The translations under genes were made by a program, and so were the position numbers. From Malachius bipustulatus (Eukaryota > Arthropoda > Insecta > Coleoptera > Melyridae), in assembly GCA_910589415.1 (NCBI GenBank), contig OU342639.1:30450268-30514267 (forward strand): a stretch of 64,000 nt of DNA. The letters are read 5' to 3'. Of this stretch, positions 47,040 through 59,564 are shown piece by piece; within the stretch, counting starts at the first letter, position 1; each line of letters starts with the position of its first letter. Below the pieces are notes generated by a model that searched no databases, was not told where the DNA came from, and saw nothing but the letters and a program-made list of their open reading frames with translations.

Positions 47040-48820
47040 ATTACTTCAGAGTAAGAATTTAAGATATGACTTTTCATGCGCGGAATCGTTTGCGACCAGC
47101 TATGTGGTTTTACACAGCTCCTTGATGAACCAACCCGCGTTTGTTTCGGCTCTAATGATCCATCTGTTTGTGCTAGGGAGGTTGCTCAAGTCATCCTAAC
47201 AGGCATGGAAGCCTACATTCCCTTTTCAAAAAAACAACCGTCAAACAACAAACCTTGGTTCAACAAAAGATGCAAGGAAGCTGTCGCCTCCAAACAACTG
47301 GCTTTTCGCCAAACACGAAAGACCCCCGATGCTATAAACCACCACAATTTCATCCTTGCTCGAAACAGGTGCAAACAAATAATGGACCAAACCAAGGAAA
47401 CACACAACCAAAGAATTAGGAACAAACTTCTCTCCTGCCCTAAAGGTTGGAAATCTTTTTGGTCGGTAACTAAGGCGGTCAGCTAGAACTTCGCCAGATC
47501 CACGATTCCACCACTCACACGGACAGACGGGATTATCTCGGATCCACGGCTACTGAGAAGGCGAACTTGTTGGCGAAGTGTTTTCTTCACGGAGTTTTTT
47601 TTGGGCTCCCTTCCGTGGAGCCAAAAATGTCAGACATTGTTTTCCGACAGCGTGCCATAAAGCGCATTATGTTATAGCCTTAGACCCAAACAAAGCTTCT
47701 GGGCCCGATGACGTACCTGTTATCGTACTTAAAAAATACGCCACTGAGCTGTCATCCGTTTTTTGTCGACTTTTCAATCTGTCGTACTTATAAAAAGGGA
47801 ATATTTCCTTCCTGCTGCAACCTATTTCCAAGAAAGGCAAAAAGACTTTAACCAAATATTTATCGACCAGTGGCACTGCTTTCAGTAATAGGTATCCAAG
47901 ATTATGGAGAAAGCTATTAAGCAACATCTTTTAAAGTACTTGGAAAGAGCTAATATAATCAGCGACCGCCAATACGGATTCCGCAAACAGAGGTCAACTG
48001 GTGACCTCCTCAACTATTTCACCGAGCTGTGGAACGGCGCAATCGAGCACCATTGGGAGTCTCGAGGAGTTGCGCTTGATATTTCTAGAGCTTTCGACCG
48101 TGTCGGGCATGATGGACTGTTGGCAAAACTGCAGGCTTCTGGTATGCCCGAGAAATTCTGCTTGTGGCTTGTGAGTTACCTCGAAGATCGCTCATTACAG
48201 GTGGCAGTCGATGGAGTCCTTTCTGAGACCTTTTCCACCAATTTTTCATCCGACTCTCTTTCTAATAATTATCAACGACTTACTTGAAAACAACAAAAAA
48301 TCCAATATACAGTTTTGCCGATGACAGTACATACACTCATATCTTCTTATACCTTAGATGCGCGAACATCTGCCATCGACGCACAGACTCGCAGGGAGCA
48401 AGAAGTTGCCATACTTAACAATGACTAACAAGACATTCTAGCTTGGGGCGATAGAAACCAAGTTCAATTTAATGCTGTAAAAACCCAAGCAGTCATCTTC
48501 TTCAAAAAGACCAACGTATTGGAGCCAGATATGGTGATAGCGGGACACTCTCTTACTCCATCGGTATCTCTTCGTTTACTTGGAGTCAGCCTCGGAGAGA
48601 ACATGTCTTGGAGTCTTGGCATGATCATGTTGCAGGTCTCAAAAACTTGGAACACTCTTCCGCACGAAGAAATTTTATACACCACAACAGCTTCTCCTCT
48701 TATACAAGGCTCAAATCCGACCATCCTTGGAGTACTGCTCACACGTTTGGAGCTCAGCTCCTAAACATACGCTGAGACTACTCGACTCTATCCAGAAAAG
48801 AGCCATATCCGCTTGTAAAA
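47040..48820 (+). pseudogene. LINE (jockey/CR1-like) endonuclease-reverse transcriptase, decayed
   Basis: A non-LTR retrotransposon ORF2 remnant, which nicks target DNA and copies its RNA in place. In order: endonuclease end GFTQLLDEPTRV (about 47106); GMEAYIPFSKKQPSNNKPWF and RCKEAVASKQLAFRQ (47200-47310), the usual linker; RT block ALDPNKASGPDDVPVIVLKK (about 47680); YRPVALLSVI (about 47865); MEKAIKQHLLKYLE and DRQYGFRKQRST (47904-48000); catalytic block ALDISRAFDRVGHDGLL (about 48080); SLQVAVDGVLSETFSTN; and FADDSTYTH (about 48320). The GVPQGSVL block before FLIIINDLLENN is deleted. Several frameshifts and stops lie near 47485, 47790, 47890, 48240 and 48300. The 5' endonuclease and the 3' end are incomplete. 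Confidence 0.9.
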
Positions 48821-51680
48821 TAAATAAAAAAAAGGAGTGAACGAATCCAGAAGCTAGGGTCGATGTTCTGTTATACTATGCATAATACGCCTATGGGTAT
48901 ACGCTTATAGGAAATACTTAAGGTGAATATTTCTATTGGCGGTGAATGTTAATTATAATAATAATAGTAAATAGGGGTGGCATGAGTGAGGGTGACTCTG
49001 ACTCACACCCCGCACTTATTGAAAGAATCGCGGACCGGATGGCTGATGCCTGTGCCTGCGAGTGTATATAGAAATGAGATGATGAAACAAATAATGAAAA
49101 TATAAGGGGAGTCGAAATTGCACGTCTGCCAAACATCGGTGCCCAGAATTTCTCCGGAGAGGAGAAAATATGAAACGTGATTAATAAAATTGGGGGAGCA
49201 GTCTCAGTCTTATAATTACATAGTAAGGGAATAAATGTTTGAGGCCGCCGAGCCTTGACGGAGAGGTAATTACACCTTAAAATTAAGATGCTACAATAAA
49301 TTCATAACCATGTTGTATTCTTGTCTGTTTCTCGAGAAAAATAAATCACCGGCCATCAGAACTGCTAAGAGTAGTCTCCCTTCCCGTCCCTTCCTTCCCC
49401 TTCCCTTCGCTTCGCATACTTTTCCCATCCCAGTCCACTGAAACAATGTCAGTTGCTTATTCCTTTCTCTCTGCTCTCGGGGTATTTCCCGAATTCCCTG
49501 CATTTCAATTCATCATGCCCTTAATTGCACTTCCTAAATGTGACAGATCTGCCCTCAAGCACTGGCTCTGAGGTTCCACTTTGTCGATCAACCTGAACCG
49601 ACCGGTCAATACCAATACCTACTACGATCCTTTCCTTTTTCCTCCGTCGATTCAACTCGACTCGAGCCACAGAGCCACTCAAATAGACGTCGAACATGAT
49701 GCAGCTCCAATGAACCTATCTCTATAGACAAAAGTTTTAATCAAATTTTTTGTCAGCATCGGCATTCGTCTCGTACGCGCAATGAAGGGCAGGTTAGTGC
49801 AAGGTGTATGGGGAAACGAATTTTTAACGAATTTATGATGGGGGAGAGGGTCTGCTGATAGAGGGGAGAGAAAAGGAAACAGCTCGGCCGGTCGGTAAAG
49901 CGAAAGCGAGCAGACTATTTATAAAGCCGCAGTCCTCGTCGATTCAATTGAATCTTGATGAAAATTCATAGGTCGTGATTGAAAACTAGGCGGCAATCAT
50001 AATCATAGCATTAGCATTTCATAGCCGACAACAAACGGCGAGATCGAGAACCATGCAACAAACCACGCGCGAGGCACTTTATTTATTAATTCAAATGTTT
50101 TGGGCGAGTTTAATTTCATTTGGCCTTCCTAAAATTATCAAGTTATGAGATGCAAAGTGAATAAATGATTAATATCCCGACTCCCGATGCGGTAGAAAGA
50201 CCGGCCCATGTCAATGTCAAGTTTAGTTTGATATACCTCCCCCTCCTCCTCCTCCTCTCCTTCCCTTCTGCCCTGTTCTGTTTATGCTTTAGTTAATATA
50301 CATTGCCGCGAGTATTTATGCAAGGGGGGAAGGGGGCCTATTTTACCACGCTGCTTCAGGAGCAAGCTATTTAAAACTCTTTCATCTTATTCTACATAAG
50401 TCTTTTTAGGTACCTACTACTTTTATGCGCACTCGTCATTTTGAGGAAAGTTATACTTGGATAACGTTTAGTTTACTTTACTTTATTGCCACATACATCC
50501 ATTACAGTGTCATATATGGGATCGTCAGTCTTCTTCTATCTAGTATGTATTTCCGTACATTAATTATTTAATAATATCTACTTAATATAGGAAAACAAAT
50601 AAATATCGCAAGAGACGTGAGATGAGACGTGACATCCGTCACGACGATATTAGCAACGAAAAAGATTTAATGGGATTCCGTGAACGGGAGGCATAAGTGG
50701 AATTTGTCAAGATAGTGACTTTTGAGGAGATTTCACGGGATTATTGAGTGTGTAGTGACTGCAGAGTGGAGACGGGCGAACGAGTGCTCGTGTATAGTAA
50801 TAGTCCTATAGACGGTTCAGGGTTCCACTCCATATATGAACTTAAGCCCGATGAGCCCGAGCCCGAGCCCCAGTCTGACCGTATAGATATATAGCGGAGA
50901 GCAGCAACTCTAATACCGATCCAGTTATCCAGTTCCAGTTCCAGTATGTCATCAAAGTTCGCTTATTGAAGTCCGAGCAATTAAAACTTCGATGCGAGGT
51001 TCCTGCAGTTGTCCCCGACAGCAGCAGATGAAGAATTCCGACCCAACTCGCCGGCCACCACCGGCTTGTAAATGAACTGAATGGGATCGGCAATTAGGCT
51101 GGTCTTCTATTATACAGGGGGTTGGTTTTACGTTAACGTTAAATTTGTAGTGATTAAATTTGCAGGAGTAACTTGTTGAGGGCTCTTTTGTTTTATTTTT
51201 CACCGGCCCGGTGTCGAATGCCATGAAACAGACGATGCCTCCAACATTAGGTTATCGTTTCTGACAAAAATCCACCGATCGATAGCAAAACAGGAATTAG
51301 TACCTACGAAAAATAAAATCTTGCGTTGGGCTTTACCTACTTCTGTGCACATGTCTAGGAGATGGCTATTCCGAAATTGAAAGCCGTTTCATCCTGCGGA
51401 TTCGCGTTCTCGAGACGTTTAAAGTCTTTATTTTGTCAAAATTTTTGTTCTCTTTTTGTGAGAAAACTGAAGTTTACGGTCCAACTGCAAAATTTCAAGC
51501 TGCACATTTTTCGAAAAAAAATCTCTTCGATTTTAATTTTGTAGAGCTCTCCCTGTTTTCGAGATACAGGAGAAAGATCATTTTTCAATCGGATAGTTGT
51601 TGTGCCGATTTTTTTCAAAGTCCATTCAACTTGAGGACCTTTTTGCGTTATTTTTCACTCGTTACCTTTTTAAGTATCTA
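48821..51680. other. 2.9 kb without a recognised gene
   Basis: It includes CT-rich patches near 49378-49420 and 50240-50270 and a GCCCGAGCCCGAGCCC run near 50855. The two minus-strand frames at 50842-51224 show no motif I recognise. A 23-base string shared with 21555 lies at 51367. Confidence 0.4.
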
Positions 51681-52678
51681 CTGGGTGCACCATGTATCCT
51701 TCTCTATATTGCTATCTCCTGAACGCTAAGAGATACAGGGTCGGTTAAATTAGAGAAAAGTTGCGCTATTTTGTGGCCATCTCGAATCCGTCAAAACATG
51801 CGAGATATCTGTGACCGTTCCTGAAATATCCTGAAAAAACTGAAAAATCGAGATTTCTTATTTTCGTCATATCTTTTTTCTTATTGGAAATTAATAAATA
51901 ATTTTTCGTAGGCTTACATAAGCCGTTAAGATCTATCCATCTGTCATCACAAAAATTTTCAAGGCCGACTAGAACCAAGAGTTTTCACAGTCAACTTTCG
52001 TTTTTCTTATGGCTGCCATATTATTTTTTTATGTCGTTCGATATGAAAAAAATTATGGAAACCAAAACTTAATAAACTTCAAAAAAAAAATGTTTTAATT
52101 TTTATTCTTCTATTTTCAAAGAAAAACAAAAAAAAATCGTCGAAAAACGTCAACATTTGTAAAATACGCCAAAATAGTGCTTGCCTTATGGTTTTTTAAG
52201 TTATCTATGAAATTCGGTCTTAAAAGTTGTCTTTTTTGTAAAGAAAAAAGAAGAATAAAAAATTTTTAAATTTATTTTTTGAAGCTCAACAATTTTCAGT
52301 TTTTATGATTTTTTTTATACCGAACGACATAAAAAAGTAATATGGAAAAAAAAAGAAAAACGAAAGTTACTATGAAAACTCCGGGATCTAGTCGGCTGTG
52401 AAAATTTTTGAAATGTCAGATGGGTAGCTCTTGCCGACTTATGTAAGCCCACAAAAAATTATTTATTAATCTCCAATAATAAAAAAGATATGGCAAAAAT
52501 AAGAAATCTCGATTTTTCAGTTTTTCAGGATATTTCAGGAACGGTCACAGATATCTCGCATGTTTTGACGGATTCGAGATGGCCACAAAATAGCGCATCT
52601 TTGGACTTGTTTAACCGACCCTGTATCTGTTAGCGTTAATAGATAACAATATAGAGAAGGATACATGGTGCACCCTGT
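51681..52678. repeat. Family B foldback, second complete copy
   Basis: It begins CTGGGTGCACCATGTATCCT and ends AGGATACATGGTGCACCCTG, matching 38601-39602 arm for arm. The outer left tip has changed (CTGGG for CAGGG). The central part contains TCGTCGAAAAACGTCAACAT near 52138, shared with the centre of the first copy. Confidence 0.9.
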
Positions 52679-53369
52679 ATATTATGTATAATATAAAAAC
52701 GAGTAAATAATACGTATATGCAAACATTTTAGTGTAAGATGAATTGTTGAAGCTGGAAAGGAGTTTCCTATAAAGTGAATCGTAGATTTATTTCTTTCAA
52801 TCTTCTTATTGTATTGTCTTGGGATGGCTGAAACTTTTATTTTAATATTAGAATTCACACACAGGCGGGCAGGCCGACCCCTAGTCTCTAAATAATTCCC
52901 GTTGCGCGACTTCGACTGCAGCTCCTGACCTGCTCTGTGCCCTTTCGCACTTCGTCCCATCGGAATTTATTAACATACTTTTTCTTTGTCTTTACACAAT
53001 GTGTTCACTATAATACTCACTAGCAAGTACTTTACACTATAATATGTATTATACCTATGGGTGTTTGCTAATTGAATGTCAATATTTAAGGGGGTGATTT
53101 TTGGGTCCATTTTAAGAAAAAAACTTCATAAGAACGTATGTCCTAAAAGTCTTGTATAGACAGATAGTTATAGTCTATGCTCGAGTCTATGCCTTATCAG
53201 TTGAAACGACAAAAAAATTGAACGATTAGGTATACGGAGTTTCGTCAATATGATGACATTTTACATTTAAATAAAGCCAAATAGATAACAGAATAATTAT
53301 TAAACTCTATATGATTTTTTCATGTTTGCAAATTCAAGTACAGATGGCCATTATTTAAAATAAGTGCAT

Positions 53370-53757
53370 GTGGACTATGTGAGAGTGTCCCATACATGAG
53401 AGTGGCAAATCAAAGTTATGTTTTTTTTAAATAGAATGCTCCTATGTTATTGCATTTTTAGATTGACTGAGAAGAGAAAATAAGATTGGCGTTTACAGTT
53501 GGTGCTTAAATTCAGAAGTTTTTGAGTTATAAACAAGTGAAAATCGTCATTTTTCAAGTTCAAGGCCCTGTACAACGAAAGCGGCTGAAGATAGAGAAAA
53601 ACGGCTTAAATGTCCTTTATTTTAACTTTTTATGTACGATTGTACGATTAGGTGGACTATGGTATAGAGACATTTGTACTTTCTTTGTTTTTTTTTTTTA
53701 ATTTGGCGAGTCGTGGAGAAAACTCAGATTTTTTAAATTTTTTTATCACCCTGTATA
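53370..53757. repeat. Dispersed repeat family L, copy 2
   Basis: It shares GAGTTATAAACAAGTGAAAA and the following block with 37508-37590, and ends TATCACCCTGTATA. The left tip (GACTATGTGAGAGTGTCCC) is more diverged. Confidence 0.5.
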
Positions 53758-54526
53758 AACATTTTATCTACATCATAGGATAGTACCTACATGAAAAGTT
53801 AAAATAGGGACATGTAAGCCGTAAGCCATAACACTATATGCACATCCGACGTCCGGGTGAATAGATTGAATGTTTTATGAAACAATTATTATATGCATTG
53901 TGTAATCTGTAACGTGCGCCTCCGGTTGTCACTTACTGTCATACATTCGAAGGCAGGAGCAGTAAACTCGAAGTGCAAAACAACAAACAATAATTAAACA
54001 TTAAACTTTGACAGGTTTAACCAAATGTTATGTTGATGTAACTACGTACGTATTGTCTGTTGTCTGTTGGGAAGTAGGTATGTACATATATGTAAAGAAC
54101 ATGTACCTATAAAATGAACATGTAGAGGAGAAAGCATTATAAGTACCTATATATAAAATATCGATTTTGTTAAAAGGGTTTTTTAGTGGTCCTGCATGGA
54201 TGGAGCCCTTTCACAGCAATTTTTATCTCATGGTAATTCATTAATTCATTCATTTTTATACGGCTAATCCCATTCGAGGTTCACCGAAGACATCGGCAAA
54301 ACCTGCTTTACATAGCTATCAATCAATGTCATGCCGACTTGGACTTAGCTCCCTGGAATCCTCGTACCCCAGCCAGGCCAGCACTCTTCACTCCTCTTTC
54401 CTTCCTATATTATAGGTAGGTATAAGGTACTCTATCGCCTTTGAGATATGGGACTTAATTTATTGGCAAGGCCTCCCTTCAAACTCGATTTTATTCGGGA
54501 AGCGAGCGTTTTCCGCAGCTTTCTTT

Positions 54527-54551
54527 TCCCGTCCCGTCCCGTCCCGTCCCG
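54527..54551. repeat. CCCGT pentanucleotide microsatellite
   Basis: About five tandem copies of CCCGT, followed by the related CCGGCCTGGCCCGTC. Confidence 0.85.
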
Positions 54552-54899
54552 GCCTGGCCCGTCGTCCAACTTGAGACTTGGACAACTAACAGGCAGCCAA
54601 GCCGGGAGAGTTATTTGCGAGATGAACTGTTAAAACTATTCTCCTTCATGCAGACTATCATTGAAATGAAATCGGTTCACTTTTAAATTGAAACACGGTT
54701 TAAAAGTTCAACTTGATTAAAAGTTTTCCTTTACGTATTTCATTTCTCTCTTCTAATAGCTTTTCACTTTACTTCACTTCTTTCTTACTTACCTAACCTA
54801 CTCACTTTCCTAACAATTTTTGATATCTATACCTATAGGTATCTACTTTTTTTTTCTCTTTTTCTTAAGCTGTTTGTTCCCAATAAAATGTTATTAAAA

Positions 54900-55870
54900 T
54901 CACGAAATTTCGATTTTAAAAACGCTCCTGTAGCTTTATCTTTCAAGATTAGTGAACTGAATTTTGCACTCTTATTTAACTTTAGGAATAATTTCGATTT
55001 TCATTAAAAAAAATTCCAAAAGTCGCGTCACTTCTACAGGGTGTCCCTTCAAAATTCGGAAAATCCGGTTTTTGTCACCTCATTTCAGGTCGCAGTTTTC
55101 AATCTAGGAGACTGAAATTTTTGTGGAAGTAAGATATCCACAAGGAGTGGTCTGGTATTGCACTTGAGCAAAATCAGCTGAGCCGTTTCAAAATGGCGGC
55201 CATTTAAATTTTTGGAAAAAGGACTATTTTTTGAACCCCTGTATAAGCTAGACAGAAAAAGAGTTTTATATCAAATTCACAAGATTGGAAGTAAATGACT
55301 TGAAATTTGAGTTAATGCAATAAAATTTGCATTTTTTTTATTAATAAGCCAGTGGCGTGGGTAGGAAAAGGGTAAAAATGGCTAAATTTCTCCAACAATT
55401 TATGAGCACATTTTTGAAGTAATTAAACTGAAATTTTCACAGTAGACAACTATACTAATAGACTTCAACCCTTGAGAATTTCAAAAAGTAAATAAGAAAA
55501 ATGGCGGAGATATTAGATTTTTTTTACATGATGTTTATTTCTCTAAAATTTCAAACTTTCGGTTTTCAAAACTCTCCTTTCAGTTTTTTCCGAATTTATT
55601 AAAGATAGTGTAAAAAATAGTATTTTTCAAGTAAAGTTAGCCAGTGGCGGGCATAGGAAAAGGGACACAAATGTTAAATTTTGCCAATTTTTTTGATTTT
55701 TAAATTTAAAAATCCATTCTAAGGCACGTGTTCAAACGAAATGAAATGAAATTATCACAGAAAATTTTTCACAGTATTCAGAAAGCCAATAATTTAAAAA
55801 GCGGTGAAAATATTCATAATTTAATCGCATAAAAATACATTATTTACGCGATTGATGCGCAAGAAGGTTT
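54900..55870 (+). repeat. Family C single-arm copy
   Basis: It runs from AACGCTCCTGTAGCTTTATC through CTTCTACAGGGTGTCCCTTC, CAATCTAGGAGACTGAAAT, GCCAGTGGCGTGGGTAGGAA and GTGAAAATATTCATAA to GCGCAAGAAGGTTT. It has the same start and end as the left arm at 195-1741 but only one copy of the duplicated block and no opposite arm nearby. Confidence 0.85.
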
Positions 55871-56329
55871 GTATGTTTGAGTGTTGCAGTAAATGAAATA
55901 ATATTTAGTAAAAACTTTCGAATACAATTTTCTCAAAAATGTTGGCCCTTTTTACCCACAAAAGCCGCAGAATTACACAGGTCTCTCCTGAGACCTTGGC
56001 TTGACGGCAGTGTCGGCGACGTCGGGCCTTCGGCCCTCGATCCTCCCGGAATTTGGCCCGGAGTTTCAGAAGACTCCCACCAAAGTTGAAATTTTTCATG
56101 TTTTTTTTTTTGTGTTACCATTTTACTATGACGCTACACGGCCCTGTGATCAGTAGATTCCGGGTCTTAGTTAAAATCTGTGATCTCTTTTTGTGTTATT
56201 TTTTTTCATATCGCTCCTGAAGGATCAATATGGGAACTTCCGAGATCGCGCGTAATTAAAGTTAATTTCGCATCGATAGTAAGGTGTTCGAAATTTGACG
56301 TGACAGCGCAGTTTTTTTTTTTTTTAGGT
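55871..56329. other. Unannotated stretch
   Basis: Three overlapping short frames on both strands cross 55905-56121 in a local GC-rich patch. None shows a motif. Confidence 0.35.
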
Positions 56330-56760
56330 ATATGGATTTAAAAAATGCTGATTATGCTAAAAAATAATCAGCTTTTTTTATACATATAGAAAAAATAAAA
56401 AAAGATCCCTTGCCAACCCCGGGAAGCAATTAATTGAATTTTAGCACTCAGCGGTTATATCTGTTACATGTGATCACTCGGTAGGTAGATAATTTTTTCA
56501 CACGCGTTTAGGTGAATTAATTTTCGTTGCTATTATTCTTCTAATCTTCTCAAACATACATGAGTGTGAAAAAAATAAATTACGAGCGATTTAATGATTT
56601 AATAATTTTCGACCAGCGAGGAAATTTTTTATTTTTCCATGAAAGTGGCAACATATGCGATGAGGGACGAATTGAAGCCAACATTTCAAATTATATGTTG
56701 AAGGAAAAAACCTTGAAAGAAAGTTCACGACGTAGAAATTACAGGAAGATACAAATGGGG
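56330..56760 (-). repeat. tRNA-like SINE-type repeat, copy 3 (degraded)
   Basis: TTTCGTTGCTATTATTCTTC and GACGAATTGAAGCCAACATT match copies 1 and 2. The presumed tRNA-like head (about 56400-56490, minus) keeps only GGGGTTGGCAAGGGATC in the B-box position, so it would not be expected to drive RNA polymerase III. Confidence 0.4.
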
Positions 56761-57714
56761 GACGCGGAAAAAGCTCGAATGACCTGCCAAAGTTTTTTCC
56801 GATTAAGTCAGTTTTGCCAGCTTTGGAGGTAAAAAACTATATTTACCTTCTTTGTAAGTAATAAACGTCTCTATCGCACTGTTTTGTTATTTTTTCGTTT
56901 TGTTACAAAGTTCGTACGCCTATGCTTTCTCTAAGTAACTGTGAAAACAGAATCTTTTCGGGATTTACCGTTATCGAGAAAAATCCTATACGTGGGACAT
57001 TACAAAAAAAGTACGACCCTGAACGGGGGCCTTAAAATTCTCGGATCTGGTCCATTTTCAATCAGTCGTATTTGGGGATCCCAAGGTTCGTCCCCACCAA
57101 ATTTCAACTCGGTCGGTGCAACTTTCAGACACTTACAGTGTTTCCTAGGATCTTCCTGAAAATACCAGAAATTCCCGAAAAAAGATACATAATATTATAA
57201 CTTAGATTTAATAATAATATTATAAGTAGGTATACCTAAAATTAGGTGATCTTTGTTTTATTATACATGCATGCCTACTTATGTATTGATACTGTTATTG
57301 ACTTGATATGTGACTTGTAGACAAACAAAATTGCTCACAAAATAAATAAAGAATGAATAATTATCATCAGCTTGCAACAAGTCAAGAACCGTTAAAGTAA
57401 TTAACATTCACACTCTAATTAACGAAATACCCTCGCAGCTTTGTTCCGTTGTAATGCATAATAAAATAAGTAAGTTTGAATAAAAAATTTAATTTTCATT
57501 AGGTTTATGAATACTGGGTGTCCAGTTTAATTGATGGCAGTATATGGGAAACTTGGAAACTATATGAGAGATTTAGAGTCCGGTTGTTCGTACAGTGATC
57601 AAGCCATATTCAAATTTCCCAATCTGTGATTATCTCCCAGTTCTTGTTGTTCAAAAGTCAAAAGTTAAACGGTGTTAAAGATTGAATACAGATTTAGCAG
57701 TTAATCTGTGATTT
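56761..57714. other. Unannotated stretch
   Basis: A single ACTGGGTGTCCAGTTTAATT end at about 57513 may be a TIR tip without a partner. No gene is recognised. Confidence 0.35.
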
Positions 57715-58140
57715 AGCAGTTTTTACTTGGGAATTTTATACTTAATAAGAATCTGAAATAAAATTGGGAAAACTTCAGGCGTTGCTGAAATATCCTGAAA
57801 AACTTAAAAATAGAGATTTCTTATTTCAAAAAGAAGAATTCCTCTGGTTCTAATAGGTCTTATCATGGAGAATTTAGTCTTTTGCGAAATATCAAAATGA
57901 TGAGGTGTGATGAGCCCTAGAACCCGAGATTTCTTCTTTTTAATATTATTTTATGCTCGCTAATATAGATTATTTTTTTGTAGATTTACATAAATCATCA
58001 AAAACTATCAATTCTACACTTAAAAAATTCTCAAAGCTGTCTAGATCCTATCAGAGTTTTCATAGTCAACTTATGTTTTTCTTTTTTTTTCCATATTACT
58101 TTTTTTATGTCGTTCGGTATAAAAAAAAATCATGGAAACC
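57715..58140. repeat. Family B fragment
   Basis: AAGAATCTGAAATAAAATT (also at 28760), TGAAATATCCTGAAAAACTT, AGAGATTTCTTATTTC and later GAGTTTTCATAGTCAACTTA and TTTTTTTATGTCGTTCGGTA follow the family B left arm. The copy is heavily diverged, with no terminal repeat. Confidence 0.65.
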
Positions 58141-59256
58141 TCGATGAAAACCAACAAACTTAAAAAAAATCTATTACCTATTCAAAAAAAAAAGACTTTT
58201 TATGATGAAGTTGAGATAAATATAAGTAAACAAGCGAAACGATCAAAATGGAACCGGCAACTTGCGCTTGGGTTTATAAAAATGACCGGGCACATTATTT
58301 TCCGCAGCGGCGCTAAATTCAGGATGTGTGTGTGTTTGTGCGGGTAGGTATGATGAGTGAATTCATACATGACCGAATATCTACATTAAGATACATAATT
58401 GTATACCTCTCCTCCTCATCCTCTACCTACGTTGTATGTATGCAGTGTTGTCTTGTCTTGCTGCCGATGATGTAGATTTATTCCAAAATATCCACGAAGG
58501 TAAACTTTAGAAAGAAGAATGCAATATTACTTACAAGCCAATAATAATAGTGCGTGAAATTTTCTTGTAATTTATTATTATGATTAAAAAAATGAAAACC
58601 TGACACGCTACATGATGATGCTGGTACTTTAGGAATACCCGGCAACACGTCATATTGCAGCTTGTGTAACGAAACCGTTTAGGGGGAGAATTAATCATAC
58701 TTAATTAAATTTATGTTACTGTCCGTGTATTTTACTGATGTAGCTTTATTATTGGCTCAAGTGTGAAATATAATAAAAATGTTATCTAGCCAACCTTTAA
58801 CCTCTGCAAAATCTAATCTGACTATAGGTTTAATTTGGTGGCGTTAATCGAGCCTATATATGCAGACAAAATATATCGACGAGCAATGATAGTTTGTTTT
58901 TGTCATGTGTACATTATACAAATGTCGACCCGGTCGACCTTCAATGCAGTTTGCCGCAACTGAAGTTTATAACTTGACTTTCGTTTTGGTTCGGTTGCAA
59001 TATTCACATTTTGGAGAGCACGCCAACTGATTTTGAAAAAATATTTTTTTACATACATATACAGGTGGGCCATCGAAAAGGTATTCTAACAAGCCTAATA
59101 ATTTGTAAAGTGAATATGTATGCGAAAACGCCGAAACAGGTCGATTTTGTTATCGAGGGGGACATATTTTGGCAACAAATTTATAATCACCCAATTTCAT
59201 CCCCTTGGAAGGGGTGGCTACCCCTTCGTTTATCATCACAGGGACCAACGTATATA
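58141..59256. other. Unannotated stretch before the satellite
   Basis: No gene is recognised. ACAGGTGGGCCATCGAAAAGG at 59061 resembles an element tip but has no visible partner. Confidence 0.35.
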
Positions 59257-59564
59257 AAGTTAGCAGGACAACTTGCTCAAATGAGAAAGTTACTATAGCG
59301 GAAATTTGTCGCTAATTTGTCGCTAATTATTCGCGATGAAACTAATTTTGTCGCTGCTGTAGTTTTTTTTAACCAGGGTGTCCTGCTAAGTTGATATAAA
59401 GTTAGCAGGACAACTATAACAAAAAAATTATTTAACATTCATAAACCATCTAAAATTACTTAATCCTTTTGTCGCTAATTAGTTGCGATGGAATACTTTC
59501 AATTACATTTTTTTTTTTTTAAATAACACGTTGCCCTGCTAAGTTTATATCAAGTTAGCAGGGC
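59257..59564. repeat. Head-to-tail TIR-bounded units at the satellite edge
   Basis: Unit 1 (59257-59392) starts AAGTTAGCAGGAC and ends GTCCTGCTAAGTT, a perfect 13-base inverted repeat. Unit 2 (59399-59545) starts AAGTTAGCAGGAC and ends GCCCTGCTAAGTT. A third start AAGTTAGCAGGGC follows at 59552. The six-base spacers are GATATA and TATATC. Both units contain TTTGTCGCTAATTA, which links them to the following satellite. Confidence 0.85.

Larger units (their letters stand above)
52679..54899. other. Mostly unannotated; contains two repeat fragments
   Basis: 53094-53160 (GGGGTGATTTTTGGGTCC, AACGTATGTCCTAAAAG) is related to the interior of the 13199-13584 MITE in the opposite orientation. 53370-53757 is a family L copy. 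No gene is recognised elsewhere. Confidence 0.45.
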
